Translations under genes and position numbers: made by a program
The notes under the pieces: model-generated
The model's input: the letters and a program-made list of their open reading frames with translations, nothing else
The model's database searches: none
What the model was told of the DNA's origin: nothing
From: an uncultured Johnsonella sp.
GTDB taxonomy: Bacteria > Bacillota > Clostridia > Lachnospirales > Lachnospiraceae
Assembly: GCA_905373785.1 (NCBI GenBank)
Contig: CAJPUK010000078.1
Location: 1-10,193, forward strand
Length of the DNA stretch: 10,193 nucleotides
Direction of reading: 5' to 3'
Shown here: one piece after another, positions 1 to 7,265 of the stretch
How positions within the stretch are numbered: position 1 is the stretch's first letter
Layout: every line of letters begins with the position of its first letter

Positions 1-45
1 AAAGATCAATGATTCTATACACCGGTTTGATGATTTTAATAAACC

Positions 46-1632
46 CTATACCTCACTTGTGATCTCCGTCATATACTCAAGCATGGCGGCTGACTCCGAT
101 TGATTGACCATTACCAAGAGCATATCTCCGGCAAGTATCTTGGTATTACCTCTTGGAATTATCTCCGATGAGCCTCTTTGCACCGATACAAGCAGGCAGT
201 TACTTGGCAGATCAAGCTCTGCTACCAATTTATTCTCAACATTACTTCCCAAATGCACCGAAAGCTCAAGCAAGGTCTTTTTATCTTTCATAGTTTCGTC
301 TTCTTTAATGCCCTTAGCCTCCTTTTTATTCTTAAGTATATCCTCCAAAAGCATATCGTATACCGGCTCAACTCCAAGTAAGTCTGAGGTTACCATTGCG
401 GTAAATACTACTACCGAAAGTGGCAGTAGTTGTTCAAAAGAGCCGGTCATTTCAAATATCAATATGATTCCGGTTATAGGCGCTTTTACTATGGCTGCAA
501 AGTGCGCCGCCATGGCAAGTACCGCAAAATTAAGCAAATATTCCGTAGGTACATTAAGATAATTTACACAAAGTAAGCCGAAAGCACTTCCAAGCATTGC
601 CCCCAGTCCAAGCAGCGGAAAGAATATTCCCCCCGGAACTCCTGAGCCGAATGATACAAAGGTAAATAAGTATTTTATTATTAAAAATGTAAGTATGGTC
701 AATATACTAAACTTTGCAAAGCTTAATTCTTCTATAATGGCATGTCCGCCTCCTATAAGTACCGGCAGAGCCATGCCTATAATGCCTGAGCAAATAAAGG
801 GTATCATAATCTTAAACTCTATACTTACAGGCAGTTTTTTATAAATATGTTTTGCCTTTATAACTCCATGGTTAAATACAAAGCTGCTAAGTCCCATAAG
901 AACTCCAAGTATTGCCAAAGACCAGTAGTATTGTAAGGGCATCTTGCTAAGTGTCCTAAATTCAAGTGCCGGCACTATGCCAAATACCGATTTTGCCACC
1001 ATATCGGCTGTAACTGCCGAGGTCATGGCTGAAAGAAGTACCACCGGTGAGAAGTTTTTATGCACCTCTTCCAGTGCAAACATTACACCGGCTAAGGGAG
1101 CGTTAAATGCCGCTGCAAGCCCCGCACTTGCACCGCTTGTAAGAAGGTATTTTCTTTCATAATCCATTCTGCCGGCTTTTTTAGACAAAATCGCACCTAC
1201 AGCCGCTCCCATTTGTATGGAAGGACCTTCCCTTCCTACGGAAAGTCCTGCCGCCAGTGCCGTAATACCTCCAAAAAACTTGTATATAAGCACCTTTAGC
1301 CAATCAGTCTTAAGCCTCCTTGTTACCACTCCCTCTACCTGCGGTATACCTGAACCGGATATATCAGGCTCTTTTCTTACACAAAAAGCCACAAATACCG
1401 CAGCTACTATAAGCATGGCAAAAACTCCTACCATATTGAGAGGATTTGTCTTTGCAGCATTATAAATGTTGACCATGTGTTTTAGGAGTATCTCTCCCAG
1501 TATTCTGTATACAACTATTATAAGACCGCTTAGGATTCCTATAATAAAAGAATAAAAAATCATGGAATACTTTAATGTTGCATTTGATTCAAGCATATTT
1601 TGCGTATTTTGCTTAGGTTTATTAAAAAACAT
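46..1632 (-). CDS. ClC-family chloride/proton antiporter with C-terminal TrkA-C (RCK_C) domain
   Basis: A 528-residue ClC protein of the inner membrane that should exchange chloride for protons, as used in acid resistance and ion balance. The three selectivity-filter signatures are present: GSGIP at residues 93-97, GREGP at 133-137 (E135 is the gating glutamate) and GSGVPGGIFFP at 329-339. The 'proton glutamate' of transporter-type ClCs aligns with E189 in LEEV, and the filter tyrosine with Y425 in VEPVYD, so an antiporter is favoured over a channel. Residues of about 20 to 430 form the hydrophobic core. A charged linker (about 431-452) leads to a TrkA-C-like domain (about 455-525, with IIPRGNTKILAGD), which in this family is thought to bind a ligand and control activity. 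The ATG start is supported by AAAGAGG 11 bases upstream and by a promoter ending about 40 bases upstream. Complete, no frameshift. Family call is very firm; the direction and physiological role are inferred. Confidence 0.96.
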   Translation of the reverse strand: MFFNKPKQNTQNMLESNATLKYSMIFYSFIIGILSGLIIVVYRILGEILLKHMVNIYNAAKTNPLNMVGVFAMLIVAAVFVAFCVRKEPDISGSGIPQVEGVVTRRLKTDWLKVLIYKFFGGITALAAGLSVGREGPSIQMGAAVGAILSKKAGRMDYERKYLLTSGASAGLAAAFNAPLAGVMFALEEVHKNFSPVVLLSAMTSAVTADMVAKSVFGIVPALEFRTLSKMPLQYYWSLAILGVLMGLSSFVFNHGVIKAKHIYKKLPVSIEFKIMIPFICSGIIGMALPVLIGGGHAIIEELSFAKFSILTILTFLIIKYLFTFVSFGSGVPGGIFFPLLGLGAMLGSAFGLLCVNYLNVPTEYLLNFAVLAMAAHFAAIVKAPITGIILIFEMTGSFEQLLPLSVVVFTAMVTSDLLGVEPVYDMLLEDILKNKKEAKGIKEDETMKDKKTLLELSVHLGSNVENKLVAELDLPSNCLLVSVQRGSSEIIPRGNTKILAGDMLLVMVNQSESAAMLEYMTEITSEV

Positions 1633-1671
1633 AAATCTTTATACCTCTTTTTTTATTTGTCTTTATGAAAA

Positions 1672-1700
1672 ATTATACAATATCACCGATGAGACTACAA
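1672..1700 (-). promoter_or_regulatory. Sigma-A-type promoter for the ClC gene
   Basis: Read on the minus strand, a perfect -10 box TATAAT lies at 1672-1677 and a partial -35 box TTGTAG at 1695-1700, separated by 17 bases. Transcription would start near 1665 and give a leader of about 33 bases before the ATG at 1632, enough for the AAAGAGG binding site. It lies downstream of the terminator of the preceding unit, so the ClC gene is probably transcribed alone. Prediction from consensus match only. Confidence 0.65.
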
Positions 1701-1701
1701 T

Positions 1702-1731
1702 GCATAGCACAGACAAATTCCTGCCCTATGC
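1702..1731. repeat. Imperfect dyad directly upstream of the ClC promoter
   Basis: GCATAG at 1702-1707 and CTATGC at 1726-1731 form an inverted repeat with an 18-base centre, in which CAG (1710-1712) and CTG (1721-1723) can also pair. It ends one base before the predicted -35 box. That placement suits an activator or repressor site, but no regulator gene is present to link it to, and six base pairs can arise by chance in DNA like this. Confidence 0.3.
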
Positions 1732-1774
1732 CTATATATATGAATAAAATATATCTAAGCCTCATTAGCCCTTG

Positions 1775-1822
1775 GATAAAATAAGGGAAGTACTATCACT
1801 GCGTACCTCCCCTTATTTTATC
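1775..1822 (-). terminator. Intrinsic terminator after the mgtC-like gene
   Basis: A long inverted repeat: 1775-1793 pairs with 1803-1822 with one bulge and one G-U pair, around a 9-base loop. On the minus strand the GC-containing upper stem GGGGAGGTAC / GTACTTCCC is followed by a T-rich run TTATTTTAT. The hairpin includes the TAA stop of the mgtC-like gene. Because the stem ends in an A-tract and a T-tract, it could also work for plus-strand transcripts, although no plus-strand gene is seen here. Confidence 0.85.
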
Positions 1823-2543
1823 TCATCTCCTCAATATGATATATATAATCAATAGTAGCCAAAGCCTGTATTATCTCACTATGGGTCTTATACTTTTTAA
1901 GCTCCTTACTGTCTATTGTAAATATTACCGAATATACACTTAATCCCGAACCTATATAGGCTGAGTTAAACTCTATATCATCGATTCTAAGTCCAAGCCT
2001 CCTTATAGTGGTCACAAAGTCCTGTAAATTTTCTTTGTTTTTTAATTCAAGATGTATCTCAAAATGATTCGACCTGTTTTTTAGGTACATCTCAAGCTTC
2101 GGTAAATATAAAAGTATGCCCCAAAGTGCGGTAAATGCAACTACGCTTACTATATAAAGTCCTGCACCGGCACTCAGGCCTATAAGTCCGCAAGACCAGA
2201 GTGCTACGGATGTTGTCAGTCCCTTGATTTGATTTCTTGAACTGAAAAGTATGGTTTTACTGCTTAGTATTGATATACTCAGTATTGCAAATGCCGATAA
2301 AACCGGTAAACTCATTTCCGTATTGTTCATTAAAAATAAGTCCATTATCATGGCAATAGCAGAAGCAAATGATACAAGTATAAAGGTCCTAAGCCCTGCC
2401 GAGTGTCTTTTACTTGCTCTTTCACAGCCTATCATTGAAGAAAGTAAAACTGCAACCGCAATTCGCAAAGCCACCGATAAAAGACTGATATCAGCTGTAA
2501 GACGCACCGTCTTACTTATGCTGTCTATAAATGAATTAATCAT
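1818..2543 (-). CDS. MgtC/SapB-family inner membrane protein (divergent)
   Basis: A 241-residue membrane protein of the MgtC/SapB family. Visible family features are GCER at residues 39-42, HSAGLRTF at 47-54 in the conserved first cytoplasmic loop, GLTTSVALW at 108-116 and GAGLY at 126-130. About five hydrophobic segments cover residues 18-147. The tail from about 160 to 240 has the alternating strand/helix look of the ACT-like C-terminal domain found in many members. The usual glycine-rich IGFLGAGT motif is replaced by ISILSSKT (90-97). MgtC proteins are known from magnesium limitation, acid growth and intracellular survival, but this branch has no assigned job. It starts 10 bases after the antiporter stop, with AAGGGGTAGG as the ribosome binding site overlapping that stop, so the two genes are co-transcribed and likely act together in cation or pH balance. 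Confidence 0.85.
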   Translation of the reverse strand: MINSFIDSISKTVRLTADISLLSVALRIAVAVLLSSMIGCERASKRHSAGLRTFILVSFASAIAMIMDLFLMNNTEMSLPVLSAFAILSISILSSKTILFSSRNQIKGLTTSVALWSCGLIGLSAGAGLYIVSVVAFTALWGILLYLPKLEMYLKNRSNHFEIHLELKNKENLQDFVTTIRRLGLRIDDIEFNSAYIGSGLSVYSVIFTIDSKELKKYKTHSEIIQALATIDYIYHIEEMR

Positions 2544-2553
2544 ATCCTACCCC

Positions 2554-3993
2554 TTATCTTTCATTTATCATGTGCGGATTTCCATAGCTATTATACTGCT
2601 CCTCAGCAGCCTCTGTAAATGCGGCTTCTTCCTCTGAGATGGCACTGTTTCGCTTGGGAAGTTCTCTTTGTATAGCCTGGATTCTTTCTATTAAAAGCTC
2701 AAGTTCGCTCTGCTTTTTCTCCTCCGGTATCTCTATTTCCGCAGTCAGGTCTTCAAGTTTATTCGAATAGGACTTTGAAAGATATAAGGCAAGCTTTGCA
2801 CAGCCCGGACCTATAAGCTCATAAAGCACACTTGAGGCTAAAATAATGGTTTGTAAGGCATTGCCCATGTCTCCTCCAAGTATCCTTGCACCGAGGGCTG
2901 CCAGTCCTATGGCAACACCGGCTTGGGGTATCAGAGCAAGTCCCAAGTAGTTTCTTACCTCCTTGCTTTTTCCTGCAATAACACTGCCCCAAAAAGCCCC
3001 TGCATACTTGCCCAAGATACGCACCAAAAAGTACAGTATACCTATGACAAGCAATGACGCTCCGCCACCGGATGCCTTAGGGCTTAATAATATATCAAGC
3101 TTGAAATTAAGTCCTGAACGCACAAAGAATACCAATAATATCGGAGGACTGAAATAATTGACCTGTTTAAAAAGCTTATCATCATCCGTAATGTTTATAT
3201 AAACCGTTCCCATTGACATGCAGCCAAGTAAAGGCGATACATCAAGTAAGGCACAAATACCGCAAAAGGTAAAAAGCAGTGCTATTGTAATAATAAGCCT
3301 GTTGTCGGTAGAACGGTTTTTAGGCATAAGCAGTTTCATACATATGCCGAATAAGCCTCCAAGTAAAAGCACACAGAGATTAAATATTATAGGGCTTATA
3401 ACACTTGAAAGGCTAAAACTTCCGGACTTTGCAGATATGGCTACGGATATTGCTATGCTGTAGGCAACCAGTCCGAACACATCATCAAGTGCAACTACCT
3501 GTAATAAGGTATTGACAAAGTCTCCCTTCGCCCCTGTCTGTCTTATGGTCATAACCGTTGAGGCAGGTGCGGTAGTTGATGCCAAGGCTGCAAGTACCAT
3601 CGAAAAGCTAAGCCCCAATCTTAATATATAAAAGCTCAATATAAATACAAGCACAGAGGCTATAGCAGCTTCTAAAAAAGTAATAATACAGACCTTTATT
3701 CCGTTCTTTTTCAGTGTTGAGAACTTAAAAAACTCTCCTGTACTGAAAGCTATAAATGCAAGAGCTATATCCGCAATAAAATCAGTCCCTTCGATAATAT
3801 TCATACTGACCAGATTAAGGCAGTAGGGACCTATAAGTATACCTGCAACTATATATGCCGTAACATTCGGCAGGCGAAGTTTTTTAGTTACCCTTGTTAA
3901 GGCAAAGCCCGAAAAAAGCATTAATGCTACAGGGATTATTATATCTGAAACGGGTGAGGATTTTTGAAATATTTGGTATATTGAACTTAGCAT
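2554..3993 (-). CDS. CPA-family monovalent cation/proton antiporter
   Basis: A 479-residue integral membrane antiporter of the CPA (Na+/H+ exchanger-like) superfamily, expected to exchange Na+ or K+ for H+. About 12 hydrophobic segments cover residues 17-405. Characteristic parts are the N-terminal LRLPNVTAYIVAGILIGP (39-56), the unwound-helix region ASTTAPAST (138-146), and LDDVFG (169-174), whose D170-D171 pair matches the ion-binding aspartates of electrogenic CPA2 members, in contrast to the ND pair of electroneutral CPA1 proteins. The conserved helix GLALIPQAGVAIGLAALGAR (351-370) is also present. Residues of about 410-479 form a glutamate-rich, helical cytoplasmic tail without a recognisable TrkA-N domain. 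The start is firm: AAAGGAGGA lies about 5 bases upstream of the ATG, and an extended -10 promoter precedes it. First gene of a two-gene unit with the mgtC-like gene. The ion carried cannot be told from sequence. Confidence 0.93.
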   Translation of the reverse strand: MLSSIYQIFQKSSPVSDIIIPVALMLFSGFALTRVTKKLRLPNVTAYIVAGILIGPYCLNLVSMNIIEGTDFIADIALAFIAFSTGEFFKFSTLKKNGIKVCIITFLEAAIASVLVFILSFYILRLGLSFSMVLAALASTTAPASTVMTIRQTGAKGDFVNTLLQVVALDDVFGLVAYSIAISVAISAKSGSFSLSSVISPIIFNLCVLLLGGLFGICMKLLMPKNRSTDNRLIITIALLFTFCGICALLDVSPLLGCMSMGTVYINITDDDKLFKQVNYFSPPILLVFFVRSGLNFKLDILLSPKASGGGASLLVIGILYFLVRILGKYAGAFWGSVIAGKSKEVRNYLGLALIPQAGVAIGLAALGARILGGDMGNALQTIILASSVLYELIGPGCAKLALYLSKSYSNKLEDLTAEIEIPEEKKQSELELLIERIQAIQRELPKRNSAISEEEAAFTEAAEEQYNSYGNPHMINER

Positions 3994-4039
3994 TATATCC
4001 TCCTTTCTACCATGTCTAATTGTAGGTTTTGAATGTGAT

Positions 4040-4048
4040 ATTATAGCA
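4040..4048 (-). promoter_or_regulatory. Extended -10 promoter for the antiporter/mgtC-like unit
   Basis: On the minus strand the sequence TGCTATAAT is a perfect extended -10 element (TG, one base, TATAAT). No good TTGACA-like box lies 17 bases upstream, where only A/T runs belonging to the preceding terminator are found; extended -10 promoters can work without one. Transcription would begin near 4033 and leave a leader of about 40 bases before the ATG at 3993. Confidence 0.6.
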
Positions 4049-4060
4049 TATTTTTTATAA

Positions 4061-4105
4061 TAAAAAATAAAAATGCTAAGCCATAGCTTTATCTTTGACT
4101 TAGCA
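4061..4105 (-). terminator. Intrinsic terminator of the six-gene operon
   Basis: On the minus strand, TGCTAAGTC pairs with GGCTTAGCA (one G-T wobble) around a 14-base loop, and the stem is followed at once by the T-rich run TTTTTATTTTTTA (4061-4073). It lies about 140 bases past the stop of the Vps62-like gene, so the operon transcript has a long AT-rich 3' end. The stem has modest GC, so termination may be partial. Confidence 0.75.
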
Positions 4106-4244
4106 CTATATTACAATGTTTAGCTTTATATACTTAGAATTAATAATAAGTATTGTATATATATTGTTATACCATATCATCAATGTAAAATACATCAGTA
4201 CAATCTTGATATTTTTAATATCTTATTTTTATACTTTTATTGTT
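4106..4244. other. AT-rich non-coding 3' region between the Vps62-like gene and its terminator
   Basis: About 140 bases of very AT-rich DNA (12 of the 60 bases at 4141-4200 are G or C). It holds only small A/T hairpins such as GATATTTTTAATATC at 4208-4222 and ATGTAAAATACAT at 4183-4195. A 24-codon minus-strand reading frame exists but has no ribosome binding site and is not called. Nothing recognisable as a structured RNA or transposon end is seen. Confidence 0.5.
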
Positions 4245-5261
4245 CTAATCTTTCATCCAACTTTCTTGAAAAGAAGGTGATTTTGGACCTGTAGATATAA
4301 TTGTATTACCTATTTCTCCCCATAACCCACCATACTGAATGAATTTTTGATTATTTAATGGTGCTTCCTTTTCTCCTATATTCAATGTACTTCCTTTTCC
4401 ATGTAAACATTTACCTTCTGATGTATAATCATTCGGTAAATACCATCCTCTGTATTGCGTGCCTGAAGTTGGAAAACTTGCATGAGTTCCAAGTGCTAAG
4501 TATACAATTACATGCGTATTTCCTTCATTTTCATTATAATTTTTCTTTATCAAATCGTCCCCGTTACCAAACAATAATTCTTCTTTATTATAATATTTAC
4601 CTTCATTATTATGTGAGGCAAAATAAACTTTTTCAATCCCATAGGACTCATCTAATCTAACAGTAATATGTTCCCAGTCTCCTTCATGATTCAACTTTAC
4701 CCCACCTACAGATGGTGCTTCGTTATACGGCAAAAATACCCAGTACTGAATACTTATATTTCCCGACTCATTTTTGAACAGGTGAGCATAAATTTTGCTT
4801 CTATGTCCATCAATATCTCCTTTATATACATCATCTTTATTATCATAATTATCAGGTATTTCTAAGAAGAAACCACCTGCACCATACACATCTCTGGCAT
4901 CCTTTGAATAAATAATTTCCTCTGTATAATTTCCCCAAAAATCTTTATTATTATGCTTCATATAAGCAAGATTTTCTTGATTTACATTCCCTTGTTCCAG
5001 AATTTGATCATCAGGTAACGCTCTATAATGGAATCTCATATGAGCCTTACTTAAATATTCATCTACATTATCTGAATAGTATTTTTCATCTGTGTGAAAA
5101 TAGTAACTTGGTGCATATTTATCTATAAGCAGTTCCTCAAGACTATCTTCTACACCATCCATATCTAAATCAACTTCATCTGCATATACAAAAGAAGTAT
5201 TAAGAAATATAGTTGCAACAAATAAAGTAAAAATAACACCAATATGCCTTATTTTAATCAT
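4245..5261 (-). CDS. Secreted Vps62/DUF946-like protein with an N-terminal calcium-binding-type loop
   Basis: A 338-residue exported protein. Residues 1-27 are a clear signal peptide: KIRH, a hydrophobic core, then a cleavage site after VYA before DEVD. The mature protein opens with DLDMDGVEDSLEE (31-43), a DxDxDG calcium-loop pattern often seen at the start of secreted bacterial proteins, followed by KYAP. The body matches the Vps62 (DUF946) family layout: VYKGDIDGHRSKIYAHL (145-161), IQYWVFLPYN (171-180), HEGDWEHITVRL (192-203), ALGTHASFP (256-264) and a GPKSP...SW end (325-335). The family's biochemical role is not known. It starts directly at the tctA TAA stop, and its binding site AAGGAG lies inside the tctA 3' end, so translation is coupled. 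Base content is far lower in GC than tctA (about 26% against about 44% in sampled lines), with frequent AGA, TTA and GGA codons. Family call is fairly firm; acquisition by transfer is inference. Confidence 0.8.
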   Translation of the reverse strand: MIKIRHIGVIFTLFVATIFLNTSFVYADEVDLDMDGVEDSLEELLIDKYAPSYYFHTDEKYYSDNVDEYLSKAHMRFHYRALPDDQILEQGNVNQENLAYMKHNNKDFWGNYTEEIIYSKDARDVYGAGGFFLEIPDNYDNKDDVYKGDIDGHRSKIYAHLFKNESGNISIQYWVFLPYNEAPSVGGVKLNHEGDWEHITVRLDESYGIEKVYFASHNNEGKYYNKEELLFGNGDDLIKKNYNENEGNTHVIVYLALGTHASFPTSGTQYRGWYLPNDYTSEGKCLHGKGSTLNIGEKEAPLNNQKFIQYGGLWGEIGNTIISTGPKSPSFQESWMKD

Positions 5262-6755
5262 TTATTCTCCTTCTTCCTTAGTCTTACCGCTTCTAAGTTC
5301 TTTGAACATAAATACGCTTATGGAAATCACTGCAATTAAAATAAATGCAAGTGATATAGGTCTTTTAATAAATATATCCATAGAGCCGTCTGAAAGCACC
5401 AAGGCTCTTCTGAAATTCACCTCTGCCAAGGGTCCGAGTACAATTCCCAAAAGTATCGGAACAAGTTGGAAGTCCATTCTTCTGAGAAAGTATGCAAGTA
5501 TACCGAATACCAGTATGATCATAACATCATAAACCCTGTTATTTGTTGAAAATGCTCCTGCTATACACATACTGAGCACAATACTTGCCAAAAGCTCATA
5601 CGGTAACTTTGTAATATTTGCATAGAAAGGAATTAAGGCATTTCCAATCAAGTACATAAAAATATTTACAATGATAAGTCCGAACATAATTGCATATAGG
5701 ATATTCCCGCTTTCTTTAAAAAGTGTCGGTCCCGGCACCATACCATGCACCATAAAGGCTCCCATCAAAATTGCGGTAGCACCGTCTCCGGGTACACCCA
5801 GAGTTAACATAGGAATCATAGTTGCACCGCAAGCACCGTTATTAGCGGACTCTGAGGCTGCAACACCTTCTATCTCGCCGTTTCCGAATGTCTCGGGGTG
5901 TTTTGATGCCTGTTTGACCTGATTATATGCAATAAATGCTGCCAAACCGCCACCGGTTCCCGGTGTGGCTCCTATAATGCAACCTATAATAGAGCCTATA
6001 CCTATAGGTTTTCTACATCTTTTGTATTCTTCCTTAGTAATGACATCCTTTGCAAATTTACCTGCAACCTTCATATCTTTTTCAGGATCATACTGTGATT
6101 TCATCATTATTTCCGATATCGCAAACAATCCTATAAGGGCTATTATTAAATCTATGCCTGCCGTAAGTTTAATGCTTCCAAAGGTAAATCTTACCGTTCC
6201 GCTTATTTTGTCCATTCCTATAGTTGAAACAAATATACCTATACAAGCTCCTATAAGACCTTTCAGTATATTCTTATTGGAAACTCCGGCAATAACGGAA
6301 AGACCGAATACCGAAAGTGCAAAATACTCCGCCGGTCCAAAAAGCAAGGTGATTTTTGCTATTTGCGGAGCGGCAACTAAAAGTACTACAGCACTTATAA
6401 GCCCACCTATGGTGGATGCATATAATGCCATTTTCAAAGCCTTAAAAGCATGACCCTTTTCAGTCATCGGGTATCCGTCAAACAAGGTTGCGGCATTTGC
6501 GGAAGTCCCCGGAGTATTGATTAAGATAGCCGTTATAGAGCCTCCATAAGTTCCACCGCAATATATAGCCAGCAACATAAGTATGGCTGTAGTCGGCTCC
6601 ATACCGTAGGTAAGCGGAATACAAAGTATAATTCCAAGGTCGGATGTAAGCCCCGGTATTGCTCCTACAACTATGCCTAAAAGTAGCCCGATAGGAATAA
6701 TCAATAAGTTTTGCCATTGGAATAAAAGTTCAAATCCTGATCCCAGCCATTCCAT
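5262..6755 (-). CDS. tctA: TTT transporter large membrane subunit TctA
   Basis: A 497-residue permease, the usual length for TctA, the large subunit of tripartite tricarboxylate transporters that move solutes delivered by a TctC protein, driven by an ion gradient. Conserved parts are GAIPGL (31-36), YGGSITAILINTPGT (70-84) with FDGYP (92-96), the second half-repeat GATPGTGGGLAAFIAYN (262-278), EGVAASESANNG (296-307) and TLGVPGDGATAILMGAF (318-334). About twelve hydrophobic segments are visible. The start is fixed by GGGAGGAG 8 bases upstream, which overlaps the tctB stop. The 3' end encodes a short charged tail (SGKTKEEGE) that also carries the ribosome binding site of the next gene. The substrate is not readable from the permease; known TTT substrates are mostly carboxylates. 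Confidence 0.96.
   Translation of the reverse strand: MEWLGSGFELLFQWQNLLIIPIGLLLGIVVGAIPGLTSDLGIILCIPLTYGMEPTTAILMLLAIYCGGTYGGSITAILINTPGTSANAATLFDGYPMTEKGHAFKALKMALYASTIGGLISAVVLLVAAPQIAKITLLFGPAEYFALSVFGLSVIAGVSNKNILKGLIGACIGIFVSTIGMDKISGTVRFTFGSIKLTAGIDLIIALIGLFAISEIMMKSQYDPEKDMKVAGKFAKDVITKEEYKRCRKPIGIGSIIGCIIGATPGTGGGLAAFIAYNQVKQASKHPETFGNGEIEGVAASESANNGACGATMIPMLTLGVPGDGATAILMGAFMVHGMVPGPTLFKESGNILYAIMFGLIIVNIFMYLIGNALIPFYANITKLPYELLASIVLSMCIAGAFSTNNRVYDVMIILVFGILAYFLRRMDFQLVPILLGIVLGPLAEVNFRRALVLSDGSMDIFIKRPISLAFILIAVISISVFMFKELRSGKTKEEGE
5267..5272 (-). promoter_or_regulatory. Ribosome binding site of the Vps62-like gene inside tctA
   Basis: AAGGAG on the minus strand lies within the last codons of tctA, five bases before the ATG at 5261. 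With stop and start directly abutting (TAA then ATG), ribosomes ending tctA can restart at once, which indicates translational coupling. Confidence 0.75.
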
Positions 6756-6768
6756 ACTGTACTCCTCC

Positions 6769-7248
6769 CTAAAACAAATTTGGTAAATTTACATTTAAAA
6801 AATAAGTAAATACACCATAAATTATAAATACGGTAACTATTGCTATAACATAATAAAGCCATTTTTTACTCTTATAAAACATCAATATACCGACCACCAG
6901 TAATATAGTATCAAGAATATATCCTATTATCCCGAACAATACGCCATATACTATTAACATCAGTGCAAAAATTAAAGTTCGCAACTCTTTCCTACAGCCG
7001 ATAGATGAAAATGCTTCTTTATTTATTAATACCGTTTTTTTAGGTAGTCTTATTCCCTGTATGAATAAACATACAGAGAATACAAACAACCCTCCTATGG
7101 CTATTTGAGGAACTGTAGTCGCATTAATAACACTTTTTTCTGCAGTTTGTATTTGTGATGGAATTAAAAACCACAAAATTGCTGAAATAATTGCAAATAT
7201 TCCGCCCGATATAATTTCATTATTATAACTTATCTTTACAGTCCTCAT
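6769..7248 (-). CDS. tctB: TTT transporter small membrane subunit TctB
   Basis: A 159-residue protein with four hydrophobic segments (about 12-30, 47-66, 91-125 as a long or split pair, and 130-150), matching the TctB small subunit that partners TctA in the membrane. The conserved C-terminal region is visible as GYILDTILLVVGILMFY (109-125), a basic KSKKW loop and a final helix ending NVNLP. Its place between tctC and tctA supports the call more strongly than its sequence, since TctB proteins are poorly conserved. The ribosome binding site is weak (AAAAGAG, about 10 bases before the ATG), unlike the strong sites of tctC and tctA, so its yield may rely on coupling to tctC, whose stop lies 17 bases upstream. 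Confidence 0.9.
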   Translation of the reverse strand: MRTVKISYNNEIISGGIFAIISAILWFLIPSQIQTAEKSVINATTVPQIAIGGLFVFSVCLFIQGIRLPKKTVLINKEAFSSIGCRKELRTLIFALMLIVYGVLFGIIGYILDTILLVVGILMFYKSKKWLYYVIAIVTVFIIYGVFTYFLNVNLPNLF

Positions 7249-7265
7249 ACAATCACGCTCTTTTC

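Noticed and set aside
20..45. Possible terminator after the ClC gene (GGTTT and AAACC arms)
   Set aside because: Only a five-base stem with a 12-base loop and no T-run; the real terminator may lie outside the window.
4077..4094. 18-base near-match (17 of 18) between the terminator loop region and 8270-8287 in the 3' end of the hydrolase gene (TAAGCCATAGCTT-ATCT)
   Set aside because: Only one pair, no further matching flanks, and the second copy is coding sequence. By rough estimate one such match is not far from chance in 10 kb of AT-rich DNA.
4130..4180. 24-codon minus-strand frame in the AT-rich spacer
   Set aside because: No ribosome binding site and composition typical of random AT-rich sequence.
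4208..4222. GATATTTTTAATATC hairpin followed on the plus strand by a T-rich run, resembling a plus-strand terminator
   Set aside because: The stem is A/T apart from its ends, and no plus-strand gene lies upstream to be terminated.
4245..5261. Reading the exported protein as an NPP1/NLP necrosis-inducing toxin because of its HxxDWE motif
   Set aside because: NLPs carry GHRHDWE with different flanks; here HEGDWEHITVRL, GTHASFP and YWVFLPYN match the Vps62/DUF946 pattern.
5965..6453. 162-residue plus-strand reading frame opposite tctA
   Set aside because: Antisense shadow of tctA without a ribosome binding site or recognisable domain; other plus-strand frames in the window are rejected for the same reason.
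6478..6717. 79-residue minus-strand reading frame inside tctA
   Set aside because: Out-of-frame shadow of tctA with unconvincing composition; tctA itself is fully conserved across the stretch.
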